In this document: positions 13,804-25,649 of the stretch, one piece after another
Layout: the number at the start of each line of letters is the position of its first letter
How positions within the stretch are numbered: the stretch's first letter is position 1
Assembly: GCF_907164915.1 (NCBI RefSeq)
Contig: NC_061864.1
Location: 22,168,616 to 22,232,615, forward strand
DNA from: Impatiens glandulifera
Lineage: Eukaryota > Streptophyta > Magnoliopsida > Ericales > Balsaminaceae
Direction of reading: 5' to 3'
DNA length: 64,000 nt
Made by a program: the position numbers and the translations under genes
The notes under the pieces: generated by a model
Told to the model about the DNA's origin: nothing
The model's input: only the letters and a program-made list of their open reading frames with translations
Databases searched by the model: none

Positions 13804-14842
13804 ATGGAGTCTATCGGAGTACTCATGACTTGTCCAATGAACGCCTACTTGGAACAAGAACTCGACAAGCGATTCAAGCTCTTCCGCTTCTGGCACTTTC
13901 CTCAGGAGCACACCTTCCTCAGCGAACACTCTGCCACAATCCGCGCCGTCGTCGGAAACGCCTCCATCGGAGCAAACGCCAATCTCATCGACGCTCTACC
14001 TTCCCTGGAGATCGTATCTAGCTTCAGCGTCGGCCTGGACAAAGTCGATTTGGCTAAGTGCAAGGATAAAGGAATTAGGGTTACAAACACGCCGGGCGTG
14101 CTCACTGAAGACGTCGCCGATCTTGCTATAGGCCTGATGATCGCATTGCTGAGACGACTCTGCGAATCCGATCGGTACGTAAGAGGTGGATTATGGAAGA
14201 AGAAAGGAAACTTCAAATCAACCACAAAGGTTTGATTACTGTGAGTCTGTGATAACTGTTTCATAATTCGATTCCTTTATGACTTTGAATTTGAATTTGA
14301 TCATGACTTGGTACATACAGTTCAGTGGAAAATCAGTTGGGATTATCGGACTGGGGAGAATTGGATTGGCGATCGCGAAGAGAGCCGAAGCATTCGGTTG
14401 TCCGATCAGCTATTACTCAAGATCGCCAAAAGCAACCTCAAACTACTACAAATACTACCCAACCGTGGTGGATCTGGCTTCGAATTGTGAGATTCTGGTG
14501 GTGGCATGCGCCTTAACAGAAGAGACTCGACATATAATCAACCGTGAAGTAATTGATGCATTGGGGCCGGAGGGGGTGGTTATAAACATTGGGCGAGGAC
14601 CGCACATAGATGAGGCGGAGCTGGTGTCTGCGTTGGTGGAAGGTAGATTGGGTGGAGCAGGGCTGGACGTGTTTGAAAATGAACCTGAAGTGCCGGATCA
14701 GCTGTTTGAGTTGGAAAACGTGGTTCTAACTCCTCATGTGGGAAGTGGAACGAATGAAACTCGAAAAGCCATGACTGATCTTGTGATTGGAAACTTGGAA
14801 GCTCATTTTTTGAACAAACCATTGTTGTCTCCTGTAGTTTGA
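13804..14842 (+). CDS. Hydroxy(phenyl)pyruvate reductase, copy A
   Basis: NAD(P)H-dependent D-isomer 2-hydroxyacid dehydrogenase, probably cytosolic, reducing hydroxypyruvate, glyoxylate or 4-hydroxyphenylpyruvate. The closest remembered proteins are Arabidopsis HPR2 and Coleus HPPR; the latter acts in rosmarinic acid synthesis. Two exons, 13804-14229 and 14321-14842, give 315 residues, the usual length. The ATG at 13804 gives [13 protein letters not shown], matching the family start; the frame stays open back to 13771 but without an ATG. GLGRIG (152-157) binds the dinucleotide, and SRS (175-177) suits NADPH. The expected catalytic residues are present: R234 (NIGRGP), E263 (FENEP) and H281 (PHVGSG). 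It is a tandem paralogue of 26471-27513, with the same intron position. Whether it serves photorespiration or phenolic metabolism cannot be told from sequence. Confidence 0.93.
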
Positions 14843-14925
14843 TCTAATTGTGAGTAATTCTTTCTAATCTGTAGTCAGCCATTTGCTTAATTATCCATAT
14901 ATGATTTTTGGGTTATATTAATTTG

Positions 14926-15044
14926 AGTTTGTTTGTGTTTGTGTTTGTGTTTGTGTTTGTGTTTGTGTTTGTGTTTGTGTTTGTGTTTGTGTTTGTGTTT
15001 GTGTTTGTGTTTGTGTTTGTGTTTGTGTTTGTGTTTGTGTTTGT
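14926..15044 (+). repeat. TTTGTG hexanucleotide microsatellite
   Basis: About 19 almost perfect TTTGTG units start roughly 85 bases after the HPPR copy A stop codon. The same flank of copy B (after 27513) has no such array, so it arose or expanded after the duplication. It is not the plant telomere repeat (TTTAGGG). Confidence 0.95.
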
Positions 15045-17264
15045 AACCCTTGAGAAATCCCTTCCGTAGCTTAGCATGTGTTTGGTGGACATGTGGCAAT
15101 ACGGAGGGTCGGGGTGGCTCGATGTTCGATTCAACCTTGGTTTGTGTGCCAGACATGTTTTTAAAATAAAATATTATTTTTAAAGATTTATATAGTACCT
15201 ATTAACTTTTTAAAATTAATTATGTAAAAATAATTAATTTTATTCAAATATTAGTAATATGAGCATTTGTTACAATCAAATGACGATTTAATTTGAAATT
15301 CAGTTTAATTAAACATAATTAATTTAATAAAGATTATTTATTTGAAGACAAAATCGTTAATTGATTTTTAAAAAATTAATAAAAAAGTGTATGTGTATAA
15401 ACATATTTTGCACTAGAATTTCGTTTTTTGGTTCGAAGTTTGGTGATACTCGGAAAAGAGCTTTCGCGCTCCATCCTCTATATCCGTCCGAAAACGGTGT
15501 CTACTTATAAAATTGGTTTTTAAAAATCGGTTGTATAACGTTTGAGTTTTAACCAATTATTCTTCTGGGTATAGTCATGTTTTTAGGTTTAACGTTATTT
15601 AAAAATATTGAAACATCAATATTTAAATGTTGGTACATGTTGTGGATGATAACTATGGTGGAAATATTTGAAGGATATTAGTTATTTTTAAAGGCATCAG
15701 AGTTTAGAAGTAAACACCAAACAAACCCTTGTTGAAATATTTTGTGGAAATATCCCAAAAATATTTAAAATGCATTTTCTAATTTTTCGGGATTTTTAGA
15801 AAATTATTTGGAGTTTCAAAATTGAAAAAATAATTTTGAATTTTGAAAAGTGGAACCAAATAAGCCTTAGGACCAGATTCCTAAGGTTCGGGTTCAATTT
15901 TATCGGTCGGGGTCAAAGACCCTCGACCTGGGCTCAGGAGCTCTTGGTCTAAGTACCAGAGTCTCTCGGTTGAGGTGCTATGGACGCTCGGTCCTTAGCT
16001 GATCTTACAAGTCTAGGTGTAAAGACCTATCAGCCCTGGACTAGCTTGGGGCTAAGTTTATCGGTCCTAGACCTGTGAGCTCTCGGTCCTAGGTCCAAAT
16101 TTCATCGGTCCTATGTGAGAATCTTCAGTCGGATTCCACGGTCCTCGGTCATACTCCTAACTCAAGAACACCAGTCTCGGTCTTAACTCAAGAACATTGG
16201 TCCTTGGTCCTATGTCGATTTTCTTGGTCCTAGACTCACAAATCTCGATCCTCAAGAACACAATAATTCATTTTTTTAAATTAGTTTTTTTACTCTAATT
16301 CTTTGATCCAAGAACTTGGATAACTTCACAAAGCTCCCAGGAACATGTTGATTATCATCTCAAGGTATGGATCGACCTGTATGATGATCAATTTGTTCAA
16401 AGCAGTTTTTGATCAAAAATTAAGTTTTTGATTTTAAATGTGTTTTGAAGTGAAAGGAGATATCCAATAACTTTTTTATAACACATATATACTTTATTGG
16501 TACCAAAACAAGAATACTAGTTGTTCATTTTGACCAATTCAAGAAATCAAAACTTCCATTTTATTTTGAAAATTATGATTTTGATCAAACATGATCAGGA
16601 TGGATCAAACATGATCCAAATGGTTGCCCAACATCATTTCAATCATGCTAGGAAGCTTTCAGGGTTGTGATTCGATCGAATTAACCCAAGAACAAGAAAC
16701 TCATTTTTTTGATTTTGAAAATCCAAATTTGAGTTTTGTTTGTTAGATCGATTCATCGATTCTATCATATCCAAATAGTTCTAAATGATCTTATGATTAA
16801 TATTCAATCATAAAATCACATAAACAACAATCATACAAGCTTCTGTAATTTGAAATATAAAAATTTCAAAATCAAACTGTGAATATGAATTTGAGGATGA
16901 TTTGAACCAAGGATTGGAAGACACTCTTTAATCCTTATCAAAGCTTTCTGGATGCACAGATCTAAGCTTGAGAGTTTTAAACAAAAACTTTGAAAAATCT
17001 GAAGCTTTAATGAAGAATATTGGATTTTTTATTTGAGGCTTCTGTGTTGGTTGGTTCTTTGGAATGACCTTAGGGGAGGTATTTTTACTCTCCCAAGGTC
17101 AGTTGAAGCTTTTATTGTCTTGAATCTACCAAAAACCATTAATGGCTTTGGGCTGTTTTTGACAAGTCGTCGCCGAATAGGGTAATTCATCCCTATTTTG
17201 ATAAGGAGAAATGATCATCATCGTAAGGTGATCATTTCAGGATTTAAATGATCTAAAATGGTGG
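15045..17264 (+). repeat. LTR-like repeat, unit 1 (3'-truncated)
   Basis: Starting with taaccct-tgagaaatccc and tagcttagcatgtg, this unit matches the start of the next unit at 17265. Shared landmarks in order are: the tagctta-ca-gtg opening; cgtgccaga-at; a region near 15417 and 17650 with ttcg-gctcgg; ccttaggaccrgattcctaagg at about 15864 and 18102; a stretch crowded with cggtcctag-type words; and tttgatcaaacatgatca. It ends with ggagaaatgatcatcatcgtaaggtgatca, a word also found near the start of 35985-36850, after which the 3' portion is missing. It looks like a decayed long-LTR retrotransposon piece with no coding capacity; the class is not proven. Confidence 0.6.
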
Positions 17265-20200
17265 ACTATTATAACCCCCATGATTTATGTCTTATTCCAT
17301 AGCTTAACACGTGTCAAGAGACACGTGACAATATGGAGGGACTACCGTGAGGAAGCTTGAGGTTCGATGCGTTTCAACCTTAGTTTGCGTGCCAGATATA
17401 TTTTAAAATGAAACATTTAGTTTTTAAAAGATTTTGAAAATACATGGAGAGTAAAAAATTAATTAGGTAAATTAATTAATTCTTTGTACAAATTTTAAAT
17501 AATTTGGGGGGCTATATAACAATTTAACCTAAACCCAATTTAAATTAATTAAACATAATCAATTTAAAGATTATTTATTTGAAAATCATAGTTGCCAATA
17601 GATTTAATGAAAATCAATAAAATGATACGTGTACAAATGTATTTATACCCGAATTTCTAAAAAAAAGTGGTTCGTTGTCTGTTTATGCTCGGGAAAGGAC
17701 TTTTGTGCTATGTCCTTCGCGCCCGCCTAAGGACTGTTTTCAAAATTCTTCTAAAATAAACAAAGTCTAACTTTCATAAATCTAATTATAATATTTCTTA
17801 TCTTTAACTAGTAGTCTATGTGTCCTAAGTAAGGATATGTTTTAAATAATTGTACAAAATTATTTAAAGAAGGGGTGTGTACCTGATGCGCCGATGTTTA
17901 GATTTAACAAAACTTGAAAATATTAGAGGATAATGTCAGAATTAAAAAATAAATTCCAAACGGGTTCTTATCCAAAACATTGGTTTAGGAAATATCCCGA
18001 AAATATAAAAAATCTCATTTTCTGATCTTTTGGGATTATTTGAAAATTGGTTTGGGTTCGAAATTACAAAAATAACTTTAGATTTTGAAAACTGAAACTA
18101 AACATGCCTTAGGACCGGAGTCCTAAGGACTAGGTTCGGTTTGGCCGATTTAGGCTCGGTCGGGCTCGGTTACGACCGATGTGGTTCAGACCATGGCTTG
18201 ATCGCATGGGTCGAGAGACCAGAGAACTTGGTCCTAGGCTCAGTCTCGAACTCGGGTAGCTCGGTTGAAGACTGGGGAAGCTCAGTCCCATGTCAAGTCT
18301 ACCGGTTTAGGTGCTCGGTCCTAAGGTTAGGGTTATGGTCAAGTTGACCGGTCCTAAGTCAAGTGAGGGCTCAGTCCTAAGTCAAGTGAGGGCTCGATCT
18401 TAGGCTAAGTGAGGGCTCAGTCCTAGGGTTAGGTTTACTTGTCCTAGGCTAAGTGAGGGATCGATCCTAGGGTTAGTTTTGTCCTAGGCTAAGTGAGGGA
18501 TCGATCCTAGGGTTAGGTTTATCGGTATTAGTCATTGGTCATAGGGTTAGAGAGCTCGGTCCTAGTCCTTGGTCCTAACTAAAGAACATCGGTCCTACTT
18601 CATGGTCTTGGCTGAAGACACCGGTTTTGCTTCACGGTCTTGGCAGAAAATCGTCGGTCCTGCTCCACGGTCCTGACCCACAGTCCTTGCAGAAAATCGT
18701 CGGTCCTACTCCACGGTCCTGGCAAAATGTCACATGTCTTGACCCACGGTCCTTGTTCTATTTTCTCAGTCCTAGGCTAAAACCTTAGGATCGGGTGTTC
18801 TTATTTTGGTCCGAAATTTCAAAAGTCCATAACTTTTGATTAGGATCATGAAATCATGATCCGTAAGCTACAATAATTTCACTTGATCATGAAGAACAAA
18901 ATCCCTAACATAAATCACGATTTTGAAGCACTTACACGGATAAATTTTAAAACACCATTTCTAGGTCAAATTTTGGAATCTTTTAAATTAGGCCATTTCA
19001 ATGCCTGATTTTTGTTCCATTAACTTTTAAATGATGAATATAGTTTATCTAAATCAAAACAAGAACATCATAACATCAATAGAACAGTTTTTGAAGATAG
19101 AATCAAAATCTAAAAATTTTTAAAAACAAGATTTGATCAAACATGATCAAAGTGATGAAACAGTTGCTTGGAATTTATCATAACATGTTAACAAACATGT
19201 ATAACAACTAATTGGATCAAAAAATTCATATTAAAATTAAGAACACAGATTTTCAAAAATCCAATTTTCAAGTTTTATTTTTATAAATTCAGTTTGATCA
19301 AACATGATCAAAACATGATTACAGTTGCTTGAAAATCATTCAAACATGTATAGCAACTATCTGGATCAAAAAAATCAGTTTTCAAGCTTTGTTTTTAAAA
19401 AAATTTGATCCAGGTTAATTTGATCGATTCTCTTTCAACAGAAAGTTCATACATGATATATATAATGATTCTTAATAAAGAAATCACACAATCAAGCATA
19501 AGAATATGATCAAACAAGAAAATTTGAAAAAAAATTAAAATTTTCAATCACAAATCATGATACAAATCATATAGATGCATATCAACAGTAAGAGAACAAT
19601 CCTGGGGTGTGTTGACAGCTATTCAAGAGCCTAGATTGAAGCTTGGATCGTTGGAACATGTTTTGAAAAAAAAGTTCACTGGAATCTTCAAAGCTTGGAT
19701 ATAGGGAATGAAATTTGGTGATTGATGGGTTGTTGTTTGATCATTTTGTCTACAGACCATGGGGGGTATTTCTAGGATAGATAGGTCGATTGAGGAGGGG
19801 TAGGTCGGTTGAGGAGGGGTAATTTGAGAAAATATTACCCTCCGACGAACTTATCTTCAATCTTATCTCCGAAAGCTAGTAGTCTTATCTAGGGCATGAT
19901 AGGGCTTCTAGATAGAGGAGTATCATAGGCACTAACGAGAGGAGCACGTGGCCGAAAAAAATCAAAAGATTTGATTGCCTGTGGAGGAAGCTAAAGCTTC
20001 AAGAAGATCGGACGTCGGCGAAGTCGCGATTCCGGTGAGCGCAGTGTTCCAACAAAGAAGACGGCTGAAACAACGTCGTTTCGGCTAACGGCGCCCTACG
20101 TTCTTTTAACGGTCAGCGACTTGACTAACAGGGTTATTCAATCCCGTTAATAGATCCAATGTGGGCACGTGCGCATGGCTTCGCTACATCCCGCTGCGTG

Positions 20201-20757
20201 GGAGCGTCTAGGCTGTTGGATGAGATCTGAACGCTCATCTGATGGTCCAGAATTCTACTGAAGATATTAAAAATAATTTCAACTACACATGATTATCATA
20301 TTTTATTTTTATTTAAAGATTATTAAAAATCAACTTCTAATCCTTTTTAAATCCATTTTTTCACCAAAAATTTTACAAAAAATATTTTTAGAATCATAAT
20401 AACAATTATGATCATATTTTATTTTATTTTTGGTATTTTTGGGAATTTTGGGGTCTTTTAATTAATTGGTTTAAGTAATGGATTAAACATAAATCATGAT
20501 TAAATCATAATTAAATTTTTTTAACCTCTTCTTTGGTTTAATTTTGTAAAAATAAAAACAATATTTTATCCCCAAATTATTTTTAAATTTTTGTATAATT
20601 TCTTTAATTAGGATTTAATTATCACAATAATTAATCCTTAATTAGGTTTTAATTATTTATTTAAGTTATTTTAAATGTAAAAATCAAAAATATTATTTTA
20701 ATATTATTAAAAATAATAATATTATTGAAAATAGGGCAAGTCAAATTTTCATGCTTA
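17265..20757 (+). repeat. LTR-like repeat, unit 2 (longer copy)
   Basis: A second, longer copy of the family. Its 3' third (about 20180-20757) matches 36250-36850 in the same orientation and 63140-63480 in reverse: cgttggatgaaaat-cag, catccgatgg, ttcaccaaaaatt and tatgatcat-attttatttt recur in the same order. It ends ...catgcttaca followed by gaatgcccctctc, which suits an LTR end (CA). Between about 18330 and 18780 the word ggtcctagg with agtgaggg forms a degenerate tandem stretch, so the 68-codon open frame at 18141 is repeat sequence and not a gene. Confidence 0.6.
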
Positions 20758-23130
20758 CAGAATGCCCCTCTCAAACCGAGTTTAAATCAAACAAACTTAG
20801 TTTTTGGAAAATGTGGGTTAGAGGTTTGATAACAAAAATTTGTACCCTACTTACAATAAGGTAGAAGGATAAAACATGGATGGCACCAGATGCTGGTGAG
20901 GAGTCATCACAATGAATCATGGTTAGAGAGATTATGTGATCTTCTTTGTCTGTTGTCTTCTACCGGGAATAGACTATCACAATAGTCTTATCATGCGCTA
21001 GGAAGACGATAGGATGTTATTGGGATGAGTCATGACAATTGCTCATTCACTTCTTTTTGAATCCTACTAAGGGTAGACTATTACAATAGTCTTACCCTGC
21101 TAGGGAGTAAGTGAGACTCCAATTGAGGATGGATTACTACAATAATCCTATCATAACAATGACCGATGGTGTCTATCAACAAATATGACTCACTTGGGGA
21201 TTAAAAAGACCTCTTTGTGAGGAAGAGTTGTTAAATATATTGTATTGAAATAACAGAAATATATATATATATGATGTTACAAATAAATTAAATATACTAG
21301 AATATACAAAGAACGGAATCACCATAATATAATGTTGATTTGAAGCATGTACTTATCACATTTCCCTTAAAACAATTTCACTGTCTCCCTTTATGCTGGA
21401 GGTTATCACAGATGGTTGTCTCCCAGGGTATTCAGCATTGGAATCACTACGCAACGAATTTGACAAAGTACCTGAATCGATCATCGGGTTTCAATGGAAA
21501 TATGATGAATCAAAAACTTGGAGAACACTTGACTGAGTGAAAAACTTAAAGAACACTCGACTGAGTGAAGAACTCGAAGAACACTCAAGAAAATAAAGAA
21601 AAAATCTTTCGAATTCTAGAGAGATAATGAAATGAGTGAAGAAGAAATATGAGATATTAAGAGTTCCAACATGAAGGGATATTTATAACTGAAAATTAAA
21701 CAATCACAATAAATTCATTATCAATCCAACGGCTGATAGTTCATCCAATGGATGTCATTCCTAGACTCTTTACATTTCAAGACTCTTGGCATTCGATCTT
21801 ATCCATTAACATTCAATCTTATCCACTGACATTAAATTTCATCAAAAATTCACATTTGAATTAAATTAAATTTACTTATCCAAATTCTCATTTCCATTTA
21901 ATTAATGGATTTAGTTTAAAATTCTAACAAGAGTCTCATGTTAGTAAGATTACCTATCGAGAAGTAGGACTCTCCTGAGGAATACTCTTTTGGGAATAAA
22001 ATCTCACGGGGATAAAGGTAAAACTTCCAGGGATAGTGATAATAGTCATACCACGTCTATCAACAAATGGAATCCACTACTAGAGATTAGTCATAAAAAT
22101 GACTCTCGAGGATGCCTGTAATACAATAGGACTAACTATAGGAGATGGTATCCACAACTAGGACTTTTCTGGGGAATAAAGAGAATTTGTTGTTGTGGAT
22201 GAAGGAAGATCTTCTAAGTGACGTGACAACAATCACGTGGGATGGTGATAACAATCACGCTGTTTTGGAGAATGTAGCAATCGTCGCTATGTGGGGATGA
22301 TCACAATCGTGCTGAGGATATAGGTTATAACAATGACCTATGGACAAGATGAGTGACAACAATCACTCTGGTGGGGATTGGTCATAACAGTGACAGGTAT
22401 AGATACCTATTAAGAGATAAGGCTTACTCTTGTAGGGGATAGGCGAGAATATTCACTCTAAGGGGAATAGGTTATAACAATAATCCTTATAGTCGCCAAC
22501 CTATTGGGGATGAGTTATAACAATAACCCATATAAATGTCAATATGTTAGGGATATGTTATGACAATAACCTATATAGATGCCTATTAGAATAGGGTTTT
22601 AAGAATAATAACAATGATCTTATAGGCCTATTAACTAGGGCTTTAGAGAGGCATTGTACAAAGCAACCTTCACAACTGATTGAAGCATCCCACTTCCGCT
22701 GGGGATTGTTTATGAGAGGAGTTGTCCTGATTGACAGATTATCTTTTTGAATCCGACAAAGTTTCCTTCGCAACTGGGTTAAACTGTTGACCTTGTGGGG
22801 AGTTTAACACTTAGGAAGCTTTCCTATAGAATTTTTTCCTTGCTTTTGAGAAGTGTCCTTCACAGCTAGGTGAAGTTGACGACTCTTTGGGGATTAAGGG
22901 AATATTTCAACAGAAACTCTTCCATTTGGCTTTACAAAGTGTTCTTCACAGCTTGGTTGACACATCGACCAGTTGTTTTTACATTATAAGGTGGTGAGTT
23001 TTAACAAAAGCTACTTGGGGAATGGACTATTCTGAATTCTGTCTTAGACAAGGTTTGAAAGCAAAAGAAATTCTAGTCTTATCCATGTAATAGGGTGACT
23101 TGGATTCGAAACGTGTTCGGGTCTAGAACA
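20758..23130 (+). repeat. Degenerate short-period repeat zone (gtcataacaatgacc type)
   Basis: Many imperfect units of roughly 40-70 bases are built on ggggata-g-ttataacaatgacc (for example near 21000, 21070, 21130, 22090, 22230, 22330, 22380, 22460, 22510 and 22560). They directly follow the LTR-like unit, so this may be its internal non-coding region. It is interrupted by the solo LTR at 21229-21929. No coding frame of note is present. Confidence 0.55.
21229..21929 (+). mobile_element. Solo LTR (copia-like), 701 bp, with target duplication
   Basis: The element begins TGTTA and ends TAACA, the usual TG...CA ends with a 5-bp inverted repeat. It is flanked by AGAGT at 21224-21228 and again at 21930-21934, a perfect 5-bp target duplication. 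No second LTR or internal region is present, so it is a solo LTR left by recombination. The orientation is taken from the internal tatatttataa-like signal and is not certain. It interrupts the degenerate repeat zone, so it is younger than that zone. The 66-codon frame at 21340 belongs to the LTR. Confidence 0.85.
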
Positions 23131-23154
23131 AGAGCATTCTTGTGTTGATAGGGA

Positions 23155-23640
23155 TTGTCTCGTTTTTTAAAGATCTCGAGCTCCTTTTTCTCCTACGTCA
23201 AGATATGGATGATAAATTCGATCTCGTGCAGACGATTATCCAAGATATTAACTCGCGGGGAAGGTGACCATAAAATCAAGATGTTCGTGGTTCTCCCCAA
23301 CCGAGCAAAGGACGACCACATCCTTTCCATATTCATTGCGGAAGAGGCCGAGAGGATCGGGCTAGAAAATAAGTCTGTATTCCTCCACCTCAGATGGACA
23401 ATGTGATGACGAAGCAGCGATAAAAAAGGCGGTTGACTAGCGATTCTCATTGTTGGCCCTGAAGATCGCGACCCTCCTTATATCCACAATGCCACGATTT
23501 TCTCAGGTCTTCGTCTGGATCCAGTCTCCCTGATGCCCGCTAAGAAGACCGCGTCAAAGAAGAATCTCAACTCCCTGACGCCTATAAGAAGGAGAAGGAA
23601 TAGAGGACAAAGGGGCATATCGCTAAAAAAACTAATCTTC
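23155..23640 (+). pseudogene. Coding-like relic, unidentified
   Basis: Base composition here is richer in GC than the surroundings. One frame reads KIKMFVVLPNRAKDDH then SIFIAEEAERIGLENKS before a stop at 23404. After it, another frame gives AILIVGPEDRDPPYIHN, and the region ends in a basic stretch (about 23530-23610). Stops and frame changes break it. I do not recognise the protein; it may be a decayed retroelement or captured gene fragment. No intact gene can be drawn. Confidence 0.35.
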
Positions 23641-23845
23641 CGATGTAGGTTTCATCGTTTTTATTTTATTGTGAAGCTTGTCTGAAATTCTTATTCGAGA
23701 GATTGAGATTTGTGAGCGATTGTCAGTATTTTAGCTTGTCTTCTATAGCTGTTAAAATCCATTTGGAAACACACTATAAGCTTTACTCTGATTATGATTT
23801 CAGTATCAATTATCTTTTGAAGTTTCTGATTATGATTAGTTATAT

Positions 23846-23990
23846 ATGAATAATGTAAGTTATGCATTTATAAAACGGGAGAAATGGGTAGCTACAATGT
23901 GGATCATAAATCAAGACCAATATGAAAAACAATCACCTTAGAAATCACTCTGATTTTATTTATTTTTACATTAATGGAGGAGTTCTTACA
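23846..23990 (+). repeat. Upstream block shared by the two HPPR copies (copy B side)
   Basis: This matches 13366-13520 (taagttatgcatttataaaa, gagaaatg-gtagctacaatg, atcataaatcaaga-caatatg, gattttatttatttttacattaat). In copy B it lies about 2.5 kb before the gene, separated by inserted DNA that includes the Helitron cluster. Confidence 0.75.
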
Positions 23991-24846
23991 CATATAATGC
24001 AACATACAAATTAACTTAATGTCTTCTTATGCATTATTTGTATGTTATTTTGAAATTTATTTCTTTTGATTTGATGTTTTATTTTTTATAGTATTGTACC
24101 CATTAACATGCTTGGAGAAGGGAATTAAATAGTTTATTCTTAAGGAATTTAGTATTACATTTTTGGAAGGAATTGAAATGATAATCATTATGCACTATTG
24201 ATGGATTAATATCTAGAAAAAACGATTTTCTTGGTGACTGATATTTTTCGTGTTATTGAAATTTAGGTTTGACTTGATATTCGTGTGTGAGGTAATACTA
24301 TGTACATGATTAAAAAGTTACGAGTTCATAGCTAACAAAATCAATGTAATTCAAATCCACATCCAAAAAGAAAACCACCATGCATACAACTCATTGTAAG
24401 GTCCGTTTTAAGATCATATGTTAATTTATCTATTATGCTCTTTAGTCAACATGTAACAAGTTATTTAAAGTCAATTATTTTTCATCATGGTACAAATCAT
24501 CATTTTTTTTCTTTGAATTTCTTGTTTCATTCTCATTTGAACACTAGTATAAATTATAGTTACCCACTTTACCATAACTTGAATGTTTGCATGGTTTCTA
24601 TGCGGAATATATTAAGACACTCAACTCATTCATAAAATATGTTTGTGGAGCCTAAAATGGAAAATAAATTAAATATAATATCATAAAAACTTGACCTAAC
24701 AAGAGGTCTTCACACCTATAGTCAATCGTTCTATATAAATCAATGCATTGAACTCAAAGAAAAATACAAAAATACCTATAGTCTATTATACTAAAATACA
24801 TTTACAACTCACTTAATTAAACTCACTTAATTAAGGTAAGGTAGCT

Positions 24847-24849
<3 letters not shown>
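23991..24849. other. Non-coding stretch inside the copy B upstream insertion
   Basis: AT-rich DNA without a supported gene. A 66-codon open frame at 24435-24635 is composition-driven. This is the first part of the extra DNA between the shared upstream block and HPPR copy B. Confidence 0.5.

Positions 24850-24902
<53 letters not shown>
24850..24902. repeat. TA dinucleotide microsatellite
   Basis: About 26 TA units in an unbroken run. It stands where the 5' end of the first Helitron-type unit would be expected, so its growth may have erased that end. Confidence 0.95.
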
Positions 24903-24904
<2 letters not shown>

Positions 24905-25450
24905 GATCCTTAATTTTTAAAGTGTTTGGATTATCGGGTTGAGAGTTGTGGTTAATTTGGATATATATGTGAGAGTAAATGGATACTTGGGTCGGATTGT
25001 GGGTTGACCCTCTCATAAACTTAAAACGGTTAAAAATAAAATTAAAAATATTATAGATATGGTTCAAACTTGCAACCTAACAAAAACAAGTACAACCTTT
25101 TAACCAACTAAGCTACTAACACTTTATATTTTAAATTCAATACTAAATTTGATGAACGCGGAACATTTTAACAATATAAGTTCAATTTTTTAACTAACTA
25201 ATATATATATATTTTAAAATGTCTGAATTATCGGCTCGAGAGATGTGGTTAATTTGGATATATATGTACTATGTGAGAGTAAATAGATACTTTGGTCGGA
25301 TTGTAGGTTGACCCGCACATAAACTTAAAACGGTTAAAATACAAAATTTTAACCAACTAGGCTAATAACAATTTATATTTTAAATTCAACACCAAATTTG
25401 ATAAACGCGGGACATTTTAACAATATAAGTTCAACTTTTTAACTAACTAA
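24903..25450 (+). repeat. Two head-to-tail internal units of a Helitron-like element
   Basis: Unit 1 (from about 24903) and unit 2 (from about 25201) share taatttttaaagtgt-t-gattatcggg, gtggttaatttggatatatatgt, gtcggattgt-ggttgaccc, cataaacttaaaacggttaaaa and acattttaacaatataagttcaa. Each ends with ttttttaactaactaat, immediately followed by the start of the next unit; the third unit (25451-25648) carries the element's 3' terminus. Pieces of the same family occur at 29373-29412 and 29686-29810. Confidence 0.7.
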
Positions 25451-25648
25451 TCTATATATATAATGATGCTTAATTTTTAAAGTGTCTGGATTGCCGGGTC
25501 GAGAGCTGTGGTTAATTTGAATATATGTGAGAGTAAATAGATATTTGAGTCGGATTGTGGGTTGACCGCCCATAAACATTTTTACCGTAATATATTTTTC
25601 ACGATTTTTTATATTATTACTCGTGCAAATGCACGGGATACATGCTAG
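25451..25648 (+). mobile_element. Non-autonomous Helitron, 198 bp
   Basis: It begins TC (TCTATATATATAATG) after an A at 25450 and ends CTAG before a T at 25649, as Helitrons insert between A and T. Seven bases before CTAG is the hairpin cgtgcaaatgcacg (GC-rich stem, short loop), the expected 3' palindrome. No Rep/helicase is encoded. It is the third and terminal unit of the head-to-tail series starting near 24903; the whole run may be a single element with an internally repeated body. Confidence 0.72.
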
Positions 25649-25649
25649 T

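Noticed and set aside
14887..15156. Minus-strand KHKHKH or NTNTNT protein
   Set aside because: This is the TTTGTG microsatellite read on the other strand.
18141..18347. 68-codon frame in the LTR-like unit
   Set aside because: It consists of degenerate ggtcctagg-type repeat words; no homologous frame is kept in the first unit.
22558..22773. 71-codon minus-strand frame
   Set aside because: It lies in the degenerate repeat zone and is neither conserved among units nor similar to a known protein.
24846..25067. Minus-strand frame ending in an IYIYIY run
   Set aside because: This is the TA microsatellite plus Helitron-type sequence; the related frame at 25439-25654 is the same repeat.
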